This document shows positions 31,097 to 39,836 of a stretch of DNA of 64,000 nucleotides, one piece after another. The notes beneath the pieces are model-generated. The model worked only from the letters and a program-made list of their open reading frames with translations. It did no database searches and had not been told where the DNA came from. Each line of letters begins with the position of its first letter. Position 1 is the first letter of the stretch. The stretch is from Altericroceibacterium xinjiangense. Its GTDB lineage: Bacteria > Pseudomonadota > Alphaproteobacteria > Sphingomonadales > Sphingomonadaceae. The DNA lies in assembly GCF_003958635.1 (NCBI RefSeq), contig NZ_RSEK01000001.1, forward strand, positions 1 to 64,000, written 5' to 3'. The position numbers were made by a program, and so were the translations under genes.

Positions 31097-32291
31097 GCCG
31101 CTCTCGCCGCTGCCCCTTGCTTCGCTGGCGGATGCCGAATGGCCTGCGCGTGAGGATCTGGCGCGCCTTGCCGCCGCGCTCGGGCCCGGAAACGCCCGCT
31201 GGGTCGGCGGTGCGGTGCGCGACGCGCTGATCGGGAGCAACGCCAAGGATGTGGATTGCGCGACGCCGCTTCACCCGGACGAAGTGATCGCACGGCTGAA
31301 GGACGCGGGCATCCGCACCGTGCCGACCGGGATCGATCACGGGACAGTGACCGCCGTGCTCCCGCAAGGTCCGGTGGAAGTAACCACCCTCAGGCGTGAC
31401 GTTTCGACCGACGGCCGGCGCGCGACGGTCGCCTTCGCCACCGACTGGCGAGAGGATGCCGCGCGGCGCGATTTCACCATCAACGCGCTGTACGCCGATC
31501 CGGTGACGCTTGAGGTGTTCGATTACTTCGGCGGACTGGATGACCTTGCGTGCCGCCGCGTGCGCTTCATCGGCGATGCCCACCAGCGTATCCGCGAAGA
31601 TCATTTGCGCATCCTGCGCTACTACCGCTTCCAGGCGCGGCTCGGCGCCGATCTTGATCGGCAGGCGGAGGATGCCTGCTCAGAACTCGCGCCAATGCTG
31701 AAAGGCCTCAGCCGCGAACGCGTGGCGATGGAGCTGCTCGCCCTTCTCGGCTTGCCGGACCCCTGCGCCACGGCGGCGCGGATGGACACACGCGGCGTTC
31801 TGGCCGTCGTCCTGCCTGAAGTCGACTCACACGGGCTGACCGCTCTGAAAGCCGTGGTGCTGCAGGAACGGAAGCAGGGCACTGCCCCTTCCGCGATCCG
31901 CCGCCTGGCTGCGCTGTTACCGCCCGATCGCCGGATTGCGGAGCAAGTCGCCGCCCGCCTGCGCCTTTCAACCGCGCAGAAGAAGCGGCTGGTCAGCGCT
32001 GCTGAACGGCAGGAGCGGCCGGGAGATGCCCGCGCTCTTGCCTATGACATCGGCCGGGAGGCAGCCACCGACCGGCTGCTGCTGGCAGGGTCCGAGATCG
32101 CGCCGCTTCGCGATTGGGAGGTACCCGCCCTGCCGCTGAAGGGCGGCGAAATCGTGGCTCGCGGCATTAAGGCCGGGCCGGATGTCGCCCGGACGCTGCG
32201 TGCAGTCGAACAGCGCTGGATCGCGGAAGGCTTCCCGGGGCGGACCCGCGTAGAGGCAATGCTGGGCGAAATCCTGAAGGAAAACAGCTGA
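31089..32291 (+). CDS. cca: CCA tRNA nucleotidyltransferase
   Basis: A 400 aa class II nucleotidyltransferase that adds or repairs the 3' CCA end of tRNAs. The head domain has GGAVRDALIG and the catalytic DVDCA motif; RRDFTINALY and ILRYYRFQARLG follow. ATG 31089 lies inside the end of the Nudix gene, so it is probably translationally coupled. The protein has the length expected for an alphaproteobacterial enzyme. Confidence 0.95.
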   Translation: MTEPLSPLPLASLADAEWPAREDLARLAAALGPGNARWVGGAVRDALIGSNAKDVDCATPLHPDEVIARLKDAGIRTVPTGIDHGTVTAVLPQGPVEVTTLRRDVSTDGRRATVAFATDWREDAARRDFTINALYADPVTLEVFDYFGGLDDLACRRVRFIGDAHQRIREDHLRILRYYRFQARLGADLDRQAEDACSELAPMLKGLSRERVAMELLALLGLPDPCATAARMDTRGVLAVVLPEVDSHGLTALKAVVLQERKQGTAPSAIRRLAALLPPDRRIAEQVAARLRLSTAQKKRLVSAAERQERPGDARALAYDIGREAATDRLLLAGSEIAPLRDWEVPALPLKGGEIVARGIKAGPDVARTLRAVEQRWIAEGFPGRTRVEAMLGEILKENS

Positions 32292-32482
32292 AAGGTCCCG
32301 CAACATACGCCGATTAGAACGCTTCACGGAGTCTGAGGCTCGGCTCGTCGTGAATGCGGTTGCGACTTGCGGTCACCCTGCAAAAGTCGTGTTCAACGGA
32401 GGAGGGTCTGACTGGGGCGGCGGCGCAAGCGTTGCCTTTTCGTGATGGACTCTTCCGCTCACTCGAAGGAGACCGGAAGGTA

Positions 32483-33019
32483 ATGAAGTTTCTCGCAATT
32501 TCCGCCGCTGCGGCGCTGGCTGCAGTATCCGTGAACGCCCAGGCGCAAGACGCGGCGGCGGCTGTGCCCGCCGCGGCTGCAGCCGACGTGACGACGGGAG
32601 CGACGGTCTACGGTTCCGACGGCGCCGTGATCGGCACGGTCGAGAGCGTGATGGACAGCGGCGTGGTGGTGAACACCGGGGTCAATTCGATCCCGCTTCC
32701 CGCCAATGCTTTCGGAACGAGCGACCAGGGTCCGACGCTGAACATCACCAAGACCGAACTCGACGCGAAGTTCGAACAGCAGATGGCGGCGCAGAAGGCG
32801 CGGCTGGACGCGGCGCTTGTCGCCGGGGCTGAAGTGATGACCGCCGATGCCCAGCCGCTCGGCACCATCAAGATGATCGACGGCGAGAACATCGTCCTCG
32901 AACGCGCCAGTGGCCCGCTGACCCTGCCGAAGCAGTACTTCGCGGTTGACGCCAACGGCGCTCCGATGGTCCGCGCCAACCTGGCCCAGATCGAAGCGGC
33001 AGCGTCCGCCGGCGGCTGA
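32483..33019 (+). CDS. Exported protein with two PRC-like repeats
   Basis: A 178 aa secreted protein: signal peptide MKFLAISAAAALAAVSVNAQAQ, an alanine-rich linker, then two similar modules beginning GATVYGSDGAVIGTVESV and GAEVMTADAQPLGTIKMI. The modules resemble PRC-barrel strands, but the match is loose and the function unknown. GGAAGG precedes ATG 32483. A 190-bp gap upstream holds two GANTC sites but no gene. An intrinsic terminator follows. Confidence 0.72.
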   Translation: MKFLAISAAAALAAVSVNAQAQDAAAAVPAAAAADVTTGATVYGSDGAVIGTVESVMDSGVVVNTGVNSIPLPANAFGTSDQGPTLNITKTELDAKFEQQMAAQKARLDAALVAGAEVMTADAQPLGTIKMIDGENIVLERASGPLTLPKQYFAVDANGAPMVRANLAQIEAAASAGG

Positions 33020-33041
33020 TCGATCCAGCATAACGAACCCA

Positions 33042-33080
33042 AAAGGGCCGGACGCTCCTTGCGCCCGGCCCTTTTTCTTT
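33042..33080 (+). terminator. Intrinsic terminator between the exported-protein gene and parC
   Basis: AAAGGGCCGG with a 17-base loop region then CCGGCCCTTTTT and further T residues. The stem is perfect and the T-run is clear on the plus strand. It ends at the parC stop codon, so on the minus strand it may serve parC as well (four T residues after the stem). Confidence 0.85.
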
Positions 33081-35364
33081 AGAACTTGTTGTCCTTGGGA
33101 AATCCGCGCGGCGGCAAGCGGCCGGATGCGCCGCGCGCAACCTTCCACTGCCACACGTCCGGCTCGATCCGGGTGCGCCCGGATTCGCCGCCCATCGCCC
33201 AGCTCAGCCCATCTTCAAGCTTCAGCGTGATCGCATCCGACAACCCGCCATCGCGGTAGCGCTGAAGCTGAGTGCCTTGTCCGCGAGTCATCACCGGAAG
33301 CTCTTCCAGACTGAAGATCAGCAACTTGCGGTTGTCGCCCACCACGGCCACGTGATCGTGACTTTCGGCGATCTCCCGCGCGACCACGAGCTTCACCCCC
33401 GGCTTGCAGTTGACCACCTGCCGTCCCTTGCGGGTTTCGCTGGTAAGTTCGTCGCTGATCGCCGCAAACCCCCGCCCGGCGCTGCTGGCGAGCAGCAGCT
33501 GCTTGCCCGGCCGATAAACCAGCAGCGCGACGATCTGCGCTTCTGCATCTATATCCAGCGTGTTGCGGATCGGCTCCCCGAACCCGCGAGAATTCGGCAG
33601 TTTGTCGGCCCCAAGGGTGTAGAACCGCCCATCGTCGCTCCCCAGCAGCAGCTTGTCCGTCGTCTGCGCATGGATCGCAAAGGCGGGCCCGTCGCCTTCC
33701 TTGAACTTGAAATCGCCATCCAGCGGCACGTGGCCCCGGGCTGCCTTGATCCAGCCGCGTTGGGACAGGATCACCGTCACCGGCTCCTTCTCGATCATCG
33801 CATCCAGGCTGAACTCCACCGCCGGCTGCGCTTCGGCAATGGTCGTGCGGCGGCGGCCGATGGGCGTGTCGAGCCCGTACTGCTTGCGAAGGCTCGTCAG
33901 GTCACGCTTCAGACGCGTGCGCTGGCGTGCGGGGGAGTCGAGCAGCTTTTCCAGCCCTTCCCGTTCGTTCAGCAGCTCGTCGCGTTCCTTGCGCAGCTCC
34001 ATTTCCTCAAGCTTGCGCAGGGAACGCAGACGCATGTTGAGGATGGCCTCGGCCTGACGATCGGTCAGCTCGAATTCGGCAATCATCACCGGCTTCGGCT
34101 CATCCTCCGTGCGGATGATCTCGATCACCCGGTCAAGGTTGAGGTAGGCAATGATGTAGCCTTCGACCAGCTCAAGCCGCTGGTCGATCTTGTCCAGCCG
34201 GTGGCGGCTGCGGCGCTGAAGAATATCAATCTGGCTCAGCAGCCAGTGCTCCAGCAGTTCCTTCAGGCCCATCACCATCGGGGTGCGGGTGGCGTCGAGC
34301 ACGTTGAGGTTGAGCCCGAACCGGCTTTCGAGGTCGGTCAGCTTGTAAAGGCTTTCCTTCAGCAGCTCGGGATCGACGTTGCGGTTCTTCGGCACCAGCA
34401 CGATCCGCAGCTGTTCGTCGCTCTCGTCGCGCACGTCTTCCAGGATCGGCAGCTTCCGGTCGGCGATCGCGGCGGCGATCTGCTCGATCAGCTTGCCCTT
34501 CTGGACCATGTACGGGATTTCGGAGACGACGAGCTGGTACTGCCCGCTGCCCAGCCGCTCAATCCCAGCGTCGCGGTCCTTTTCCGACTTTGCTTCGGCC
34601 GCGAAGAAGCGTCCGCGCACGCGAAACGATCCGCGCCCGGTTTCATAGGCTTTCGCGATCGATTCCGGAGAGTCGACTACCAGGCCGCCGGTGGCGAAGT
34701 CCGGCCCGTGGAACAGCTCCATCAACCGTTCGTGGCTGGCTTCGGGGTTGTCGATCAGTTCCAGCGCGGCGTCGATCACCTCGGCCGCGTTGTGGCTCGG
34801 GATGCTGGTCGCCATGCCGACCGCGATCCCGCTCGCCCCGTTGGCCAGCAGGTTCGGGAACAAGCCGGGGAAGATTTCCGGCTCCTGCTCCTCGCCGTTG
34901 TAGGTCGGGAGGAAATCGACTGTCCCTTCGTCAAGACCCTCCATCAGGATCAGGGCAGTCCGCGTCAGGCGGCATTCGGTGTAGCGGTACGCAGCGGCGT
35001 TATCGCCGTCGATGTTGCCGAAGTTGCCCTGACCTTCCACCAGCGGATACCGCAGGGTGAAATCCTGCGCGAGGCGAACCATCGCGTCGTACACCGCAAC
35101 GTCGCCGTGCGGGTGATACTTGCCGATCACGTCGCCGACGACGCGGGCCGATTTCTTGAATGCGGATGCCGGGTCCAGCCGCAACTGCCGCATCGCCCAA
35201 AGCAGGCGGCGATGAACCGGCTTCAGCCCGTCACGCAAGTCCGGCAAGGACCGCGCGGTGATCGTGGACAGCGCGTAAATCAGGTATCGTTCGGACAACG
35301 CACTGTCGAACGGCGCGTCCGCAATCGCGTCAAACGAATCCTTATCGTCCAGAGTGATTGCCAT
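33079..35364 (-). CDS. parC: DNA topoisomerase IV subunit A
   Basis: A 761 aa type IIA topoisomerase subunit that decatenates daughter chromosomes. The catalytic tyrosine is Y128 (AAAYRYTECR). The quinolone-contact segment reads HPHGDVAVYD, with valine (V89) at the position of E. coli Ser80. It is ParC rather than GyrA by its short C-terminal domain without a clear GyrA box. The 3' end meets a terminator of the convergent gene. The upstream 200-bp gap holds the candidate promoter of the DJ-1 gene. Confidence 0.93.
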   Translation of the reverse strand: MAITLDDKDSFDAIADAPFDSALSERYLIYALSTITARSLPDLRDGLKPVHRRLLWAMRQLRLDPASAFKKSARVVGDVIGKYHPHGDVAVYDAMVRLAQDFTLRYPLVEGQGNFGNIDGDNAAAYRYTECRLTRTALILMEGLDEGTVDFLPTYNGEEQEPEIFPGLFPNLLANGASGIAVGMATSIPSHNAAEVIDAALELIDNPEASHERLMELFHGPDFATGGLVVDSPESIAKAYETGRGSFRVRGRFFAAEAKSEKDRDAGIERLGSGQYQLVVSEIPYMVQKGKLIEQIAAAIADRKLPILEDVRDESDEQLRIVLVPKNRNVDPELLKESLYKLTDLESRFGLNLNVLDATRTPMVMGLKELLEHWLLSQIDILQRRSRHRLDKIDQRLELVEGYIIAYLNLDRVIEIIRTEDEPKPVMIAEFELTDRQAEAILNMRLRSLRKLEEMELRKERDELLNEREGLEKLLDSPARQRTRLKRDLTSLRKQYGLDTPIGRRRTTIAEAQPAVEFSLDAMIEKEPVTVILSQRGWIKAARGHVPLDGDFKFKEGDGPAFAIHAQTTDKLLLGSDDGRFYTLGADKLPNSRGFGEPIRNTLDIDAEAQIVALLVYRPGKQLLLASSAGRGFAAISDELTSETRKGRQVVNCKPGVKLVVAREIAESHDHVAVVGDNRKLLIFSLEELPVMTRGQGTQLQRYRDGGLSDAITLKLEDGLSWAMGGESGRTRIEPDVWQWKVARGASGRLPPRGFPKDNKF

Positions 35365-35499
35365 TCATTCCCATCCAGTTGGCCCCTCCGGTTACCCGGC
35401 GAAGCGGTGCCCGGCCGACCCCCCGGCCAGCGCCCGATTGCACGAAAACCCGGCAGCGCGCGCCCTGCCCTACCATTGCCACGGCCCACGGAACAGGGC

Positions 35500-35525
35500 G
35501 GAACGCGTCATATTCCCGTTTCGTT
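35500..35525 (+). promoter_or_regulatory. Candidate sigma-EcfG promoter before the DJ-1/PfpI gene
   Basis: GGAAC, 17 bp, then CGTT, an exact match to the EcfG consensus, 40 bp before the start codon of a stress-type protein. Confidence 0.65.
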
Positions 35526-35565
35526 CTAGATTCAAACGCAACCCCCGAATATCAAGGAGTAACCC

Positions 35566-36111
35566 ATGGCAAAACGCGTAATGATCCTCGCCACCGACGG
35601 CTTTGAGCAATCCGAACTGACCGGCCCGAAAGAGCGGCTGGAGAAAGCCGGATTCGAGACGGTGATCGTCAGCCCCCAGGACGGCGAGATCAAGGGCTGG
35701 CAGCACGATCACTGGGGCGACACGGTGAAGGTCGACAAGACGGTCGACCAAGTGAGCGCCGCGGATTTCGATGCCCTGGTCCTGCCCGGCGGACAAATGA
35801 ATCCCGACAAGCTGCGGATGGACGAGAATGCGGTCGGGATCGTCAAGGACTTCGCCAATGCCGGCAAGACGGTCGCCGCAATTTGCCACGGGCCGTGGCT
35901 GCTGATCGAAGCCGGGGTTGCCAAGGGCAAGACCCTGACTGGCTGGCCTTCGATCCGCACCGACCTCAAGAACGCCGGGGCGAACGTGGTGGATCAGGAA
36001 GTAGCGGTCGACAGCCAGTTCATCACCAGCCGCAAGCCGGATGACATTCCCGCATTCTCCGACGCCATCATCCGGTCGCTGCAGGACGCGAAAGTGTCCG
36101 AACCGGCGTAA
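35566..36111 (+). CDS. DJ-1/PfpI family protein
   Basis: A 181 aa protein of the DJ-1/PfpI superfamily (glyoxalase III, deglycase or peptidase relatives, such as YhbO). The nucleophile cysteine is in AAICHGPW, with the typical strand LVLPGG upstream and HGPW characteristic of the YhbO/PfpI group. ATG 35566 follows a strong AAGGAG site. The EcfG-like promoter upstream suggests induction by general stress. A hairpin follows the gene. Confidence 0.9.
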   Translation: MAKRVMILATDGFEQSELTGPKERLEKAGFETVIVSPQDGEIKGWQHDHWGDTVKVDKTVDQVSAADFDALVLPGGQMNPDKLRMDENAVGIVKDFANAGKTVAAICHGPWLLIEAGVAKGKTLTGWPSIRTDLKNAGANVVDQEVAVDSQFITSRKPDDIPAFSDAIIRSLQDAKVSEPA

Positions 36112-36123
36112 CTTCTTCTCTGT

Positions 36124-36150
36124 CGGGAGCCCTCTAACCAGGGGCTCCCG
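36124..36150. terminator. Hairpin between convergent pfpI-like and ferredoxin genes
   Basis: CGGGAGCCC and GGGCTCCCG form a perfect 9-bp stem with a 9-base loop. Neither strand has a T-run after it, so a true intrinsic terminator is uncertain. Confidence 0.5.
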
Positions 36151-36172
36151 AAACCTTATTCAGCACAACCCT

Positions 36173-36502
36173 CTAAAACGCCTGCGCATCGTGGCTTGCG
36201 CCGGGAATCCGCACCTCGATCCCGTCCAGTGTTTCGCTGACGGCAATCTGGCAGGACAAGCGGCTGGTCCGCGCAACCTCGGCGGCGAGGTCGAGCATGT
36301 CTTCCTCTTCCTCGCTCGCTTCGGGCAGGAGGGGAAACCATTCGGGAGCCACAATCACGTGGCAGGTAGAACAGGCCATCTGTCCTTCGCACGTGCCTTC
36401 CAGCGGCATCCCGGCTGCTTGGGCAATCTCGAGCAGGTTGGCGCCGGGCTCCGCCTCGGCTTCGACCCTCTGGCCGTCGCGGGTGATGAAAGTGACTTTA
36501 AT
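36173..36502 (-). CDS. 2Fe-2S ferredoxin with probable ATT start
   Basis: A 109 aa adrenodoxin-type ferredoxin, a short electron carrier probably used in Fe-S cluster assembly. Cluster ligands are C-x5-C-x2-C in TCEGQMACSTC and a later C in LSCQI. The conserved N-terminal strand begins IKVTFITRDG, but the frame has no ATG, GTG or TTG there. The ATT at 36502 overlaps the TAA stop of the upstream desulfurase, and AAGGA lies 7 bp before it, so ATT is the likely start. A downstream ATG (36409) would delete the first strand and helix. It is co-oriented with two cysteine desulfurases. Confidence 0.85.
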   Translation of the reverse strand: MKVTFITRDGQRVEAEAEPGANLLEIAQAAGMPLEGTCEGQMACSTCHVIVAPEWFPLLPEASEEEEDMLDLAAEVARTSRLSCQIAVSETLDGIEVRIPGASHDAQAF

Positions 36503-37592
36503 TGGTCCATCCTTGCTGCATTGCAGCAGAGTTAATCAATTGGGCCGCTTCTTCAAGCTCCTCTTGCCGGGTGTAGCGCCCGAAGCCCAACCGTATCGAT
36601 CCGCGCGCCTGTTCCGGGCTCAGTCCGATCGCGCCGAGGACGCGGCTGGGCTTGCCCGACTCGCTGGCGCAAGCCGAGCCGGCTGAAAAACACACCTGGC
36701 GCACGTCGGACATCAGCCGCGCGACGTCCAGCCCCTCACGCCGGAGATTCAGGTTGCCATGCCAGCGCCGCCGCTTGCTGCCGTTGATCTGCCAGTCGGA
36801 GAAAAGCTCCCGGGCGCAGTTCCACAGCTTTTCCACGTGGGCGGCGTCCTCCTCCATCCGTTCCAGCGCCAGCTGGGCCGCAGCGCCCATCCCGGCGCAC
36901 AGGGCCGGGCTGACGGTCCCGGAGCGCAAGCCCCCTTCCTGGCCGCCCCCGGTGACGATCGGCTGAAGCTCCAGTCCGTCGCGGACCCACAGCGCGCCGA
37001 TCCCCTTGGGGCCGTGGAACTTGTGGGCCGAGATTGCGATCATGTCCGCCGGAGCGATCGGCATCTTGCCAGCCGCCTGCACCGCATCGCACACGAACAG
37101 CGCGCCTTGCGCCCTTGTTCGGCCGTAAAGCTCGGCAACCGGCTGGATCGTGCCGACCTCGTTGTTCACCTGCATCACCGAGACCACGCCCACGCCTGCC
37201 GGAAACGCAACCTGCGGATTCACCAGTCCGTCGCCGTCCACCGGCAGGACGTGAGCCCCGCCGGAAAGCGCTTCGGCTGTGTTGAATACGGCCGAATGCT
37301 CGATCGCGGACACGGCGACCGGCCGCCCCGCCCGTGCCGGTTCGCTGCCCCGCAACGCGAGGTTGATCGCCTCGGTGGCGCCGGAGGTGAAGGTCACGTG
37401 TCCTCCAGCCGGAAACATGGCGGCGACCCGCTCCCGCGCCAGCTCCACCGCCGCATCGGCCTGCCGTCCCAGCCGGTGCGGCGAGTGCGGATTGCCGAAC
37501 CCGGTTCCACCCGGCCCATCGAGCCAGCGCAGCATCTCCTCCCGCGCTTCGGGGGCGAGCGGGGTGGTCGCCTGGTAATCGAGGTAGATCAT
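36498..37592 (-). CDS. Cysteine desulfurase (NifS/IscS-like)
   Basis: A 364 aa PLP enzyme that removes sulfur from cysteine for Fe-S clusters or thiolation. The N-terminus MIYLDYQATTPLAPEA, the PLP lysine in SAHKFHGPKG and the mobile catalytic loop GSACASESGKPS are present. ATG 37592 overlaps the stop of the paralogous upstream gene (ATGA). The next gene is a ferredoxin overlapping its stop, so this is probably an Fe-S assembly operon. Confidence 0.92.
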   Translation of the reverse strand: MIYLDYQATTPLAPEAREEMLRWLDGPGGTGFGNPHSPHRLGRQADAAVELARERVAAMFPAGGHVTFTSGATEAINLALRGSEPARAGRPVAVSAIEHSAVFNTAEALSGGAHVLPVDGDGLVNPQVAFPAGVGVVSVMQVNNEVGTIQPVAELYGRTRAQGALFVCDAVQAAGKMPIAPADMIAISAHKFHGPKGIGALWVRDGLELQPIVTGGGQEGGLRSGTVSPALCAGMGAAAQLALERMEEDAAHVEKLWNCARELFSDWQINGSKRRRWHGNLNLRREGLDVARLMSDVRQVCFSAGSACASESGKPSRVLGAIGLSPEQARGSIRLGFGRYTRQEELEEAAQLINSAAMQQGWTN

Positions 37593-38665
37593 GCAGCTTG
37601 ATCCTGCGCCTTGCGCGCCATGGCCAGCCAGGCCTCGCAAAAGCGTTCGACGTCCGCCCGCGTGGTGGTCCAGCCGAAGCTGACCCGGATCGTGCGGGAG
37701 GCGGTGTCCGGCTCCACGTTCATCGCTTCAAGCACATGGCTTGTCCGGAGGCTGCCGGAGGAGCAGGCACTGCCCTGGCTGACGGCATGGCCCGCCATGT
37801 CAAAGCGCATCAGCTGCGCCGCGCCGGACAAGTGCGGCATGGCGATGGCGCGGATGAAGGGCGTGGGATCGGCCAGCCTATCGGACAGCCACTCTCCGCC
37901 CATGGCACGCACCTCGCCCACAAAAGCTTCGAGCGGCTCCAGCACGGAAGGGTCGAGATACGGATCGTCGCAGGCTTCCAGCGCTGCCGCGAACCCCAGC
38001 GCGCCGGGCAGGCTCTCCGTGCCCCGGCGGTAGCCCCGCTCCTGCCCGCCGGTGGGCGCAAGCATCGCGTAGTCCCTTACCAGCAGGGCTCCAATCCCGA
38101 CCGGCCCGCCAAGCTTGTGCGCCGAGATGATCGCCATATCGGCTTCCCCAGGCAGCGGAAGCTTGCCCGCTCCTTGCGAAGCGTCGCACACCAGCAGGCC
38201 GCCCACGCCGCGAACCAGCTCGGCAATGGCGGGGACGTCCTGCCGGTTTCCGGTTTCCGAGTTGACCGTCTGGACCGCGACCAGAGGCTTCTGCGCGTCC
38301 GCAAGCGCTTGTTCCGCCGCCGACACATCGACCGCTCCGTCCCCGCGCACGGGCAGGATGCGTGCAGTTGGTGCGGCTCTCAGTACCGCTTCGTGCTCAA
38401 CCGCGCTGACCAGCCGCCCTTCGCCTCGGCTCTGACCCAGCGCGATAGCGGCAGCTTCGCTGGCGCCGCTGGTGAAGATCACCTCGCCGTCCCAGTCGAG
38501 GGCCGCCTTCACGCGCGCTCGCGCATCCTCAAACGCATGGCGGGCGGCGCGGCCTTCGGCATGAGGACTGGACGGATTGGCCCAAAGCGCGAATCCCCGC
38601 GCCATTGCTTCGGCAGCCTCGGGCCGCAGCGGCGTGGTCGCGGCGTGATCAAGATAAATGCGCAA
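37589..38665 (-). CDS. Cysteine desulfurase paralogue
   Basis: A 358 aa PLP-dependent cysteine desulfurase, related to the gene directly downstream. The N-terminus MRIYLDHAATTPL, PLP lysine in SAHKLGGPVG and catalytic loop GSACSSGSLRTS are visible. The two paralogues differ in loop sequence, so they may not be redundant. The stop overlaps the next start (ATGA). The gene is divergent from an alpha/beta hydrolase gene. Confidence 0.92.
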   Translation of the reverse strand: MRIYLDHAATTPLRPEAAEAMARGFALWANPSSPHAEGRAARHAFEDARARVKAALDWDGEVIFTSGASEAAAIALGQSRGEGRLVSAVEHEAVLRAAPTARILPVRGDGAVDVSAAEQALADAQKPLVAVQTVNSETGNRQDVPAIAELVRGVGGLLVCDASQGAGKLPLPGEADMAIISAHKLGGPVGIGALLVRDYAMLAPTGGQERGYRRGTESLPGALGFAAALEACDDPYLDPSVLEPLEAFVGEVRAMGGEWLSDRLADPTPFIRAIAMPHLSGAAQLMRFDMAGHAVSQGSACSSGSLRTSHVLEAMNVEPDTASRTIRVSFGWTTTRADVERFCEAWLAMARKAQDQAA

Positions 38666-38689
38666 ATGCAGGTGCCAGACGTGAAAGAA

Positions 38690-38717
38690 TTGCGAAAAGC
38701 CAGCGTGCGCCTATATA
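38690..38717 (+). promoter_or_regulatory. Candidate promoter of the alpha/beta hydrolase gene
   Basis: TTGCGA, 16 bp, TATATA, within the 108-bp divergent region between the desulfurase and the hydrolase. The TATATA stands out in GC-rich DNA. Regulators binding here are unknown. Confidence 0.5.
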
Positions 38718-38773
38718 GCGCGATACTTTCGGGCGCCACCGGTGCCTGCATACCTGCATTCGAGAGCAAGCCC

Positions 38774-39430
38774 ATGCCCGCTGTTATCTTTCCCGGCCCC
38801 GAAGGCCGACTTGAAGGTCGTTTTGCCCCGGCAATTCGCCCCCGCGCCCCCGTGGCGATGATCCTCCACCCGCACTCCCAAGGCGGCGGCACGATGAATG
38901 ATCGCATCGTGCAGCGTCTTTACAAGACCTTCTCGGACCGCGGTTTCGCCACCTTGCGGTTCAACTTCCGCGGCGTCGGCCGCAGCCAGGGCAGCTTCGA
39001 CAACGGAGTTGGCGAATTGTCGGACGCCGCCGCCGCGCTGGACTGGGTGCAGTCGATCCATTCCGAAGCGCAGACCACCTGGATCGCAGGCGTCAGCTTC
39101 GGCGCCCTGATCGGGATGCAGCTGCTGATGCGTCGTCCGGAGATCCGTGGGTTCATCTCGATCTGCCCGCCGGCGAACATGTACGATTTTTCGTTCCTTG
39201 CCCCCTGCCCCGCGTCCGGCATCATCATCCAGGGTCAGGCCGATACGGTCGTCCAGCCACAGGCGGTGCAGAAGCTGGTCGACAAGCTGCGCACCCAGAA
39301 GCACATCACGATCGACCACAAGGAAATCCCGAAGGCCAATCACTTCTTCGAGAACGAAACCCATGAACTGATGCAGGCGGTCGACGGCTACCTCGACTAC
39401 CGCCTCTCCCCCGAATGCCCGATCAAGTGA
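38774..39430 (+). CDS. Alpha/beta hydrolase
   Basis: A 218 aa cytoplasmic alpha/beta-hydrolase. The nucleophile elbow is GVSFG with S108; HPHSQGGGTMND and FNFRGVGRSQG are typical of a subfamily often annotated as serine aminopeptidase or dienelactone-hydrolase-like. The C-terminal histidine probably lies in KANHFFE. The substrate is unknown. Divergence from Fe-S genes is suggestive but not proof of a common process. A hairpin follows the gene. Confidence 0.83.
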   Translation: MPAVIFPGPEGRLEGRFAPAIRPRAPVAMILHPHSQGGGTMNDRIVQRLYKTFSDRGFATLRFNFRGVGRSQGSFDNGVGELSDAAAALDWVQSIHSEAQTTWIAGVSFGALIGMQLLMRRPEIRGFISICPPANMYDFSFLAPCPASGIIIQGQADTVVQPQAVQKLVDKLRTQKHITIDHKEIPKANHFFENETHELMQAVDGYLDYRLSPECPIK

Positions 39431-39448
39431 CTTTCGCGCGATGAAAAG

Positions 39449-39483
39449 AGGCCCGGGTGCGCGACGATCGCGCCCGGGCCTTC
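39449..39483 (+). terminator. Hairpin terminator after the alpha/beta hydrolase
   Basis: AGGCCCGGG and CCCGGGCCT pair across a loop with an additional GCGCG/CGCGC extension. It is followed by TCGGTCATT, so the T-run is weak. Confidence 0.6.
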
Positions 39484-39507
39484 GGTCATTGCCCGCTTTC
39501 GGCTACT

Positions 39508-39708
39508 CTACTGCTGCAGTTCCTGCCCTATCGGCGCCAGGCCGGATGAATTGGGCACCGTCCACAGCGCAACGTTGATCAGCATCACCATCGCCAGCAG
39601 GATCATCAGCCAGACCTGCCGGTTCACGCCTTGCTTCCGCCACAGCCAGATCGCCCCGGCGATCAGCGCGAGGGAGGTGAGCATGAGCAGCGAAAGCACG
39701 ACGTCCAT
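39508..39708 (-). CDS. Small two-TM membrane protein
   Basis: A 66 aa protein with two hydrophobic segments, MDVVLSLLMLTSLALIAGAIWLW and a second around WLMILLAMVMLINVALW, separated by RKQGVNRQ. No family recognised. ATG 39708 follows GGCGGGC without a clear ribosome-binding site. It is divergent from the transpeptidase gene. The function is unknown. Confidence 0.65.
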   Translation of the reverse strand: MDVVLSLLMLTSLALIAGAIWLWRKQGVNRQVWLMILLAMVMLINVALWTVPNSSGLAPIGQELQQ

Positions 39709-39836
39709 GCCCGCCGCCTTACCTTGTAGGCGAGCGGCTGGCAAAGGCCGTCCCTGAAAGGCAGAAGGGCACGCGCCGATCCGTACTGAAGCCGTTTCCA
39801 AGGAACGGAGTGAAGCTGTGAGCATTGGGTCTGATC

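Noticed and set aside
33277-35529. 750-codon plus-strand frame opposite parC
   Set aside because: Antisense to parC; codon pattern and lack of motifs indicate a shadow frame.
36124-36150. Hairpin considered as a firm intrinsic terminator
   Set aside because: The stem is perfect but no T-run follows on either strand, so it is listed at low confidence only.
39801-39825. GGAAC-N16-CATT upstream of the L,D-transpeptidase gene
   Set aside because: Matches the EcfG -35 but not the -10 core, and lies too close to the start codon to leave a normal leader.
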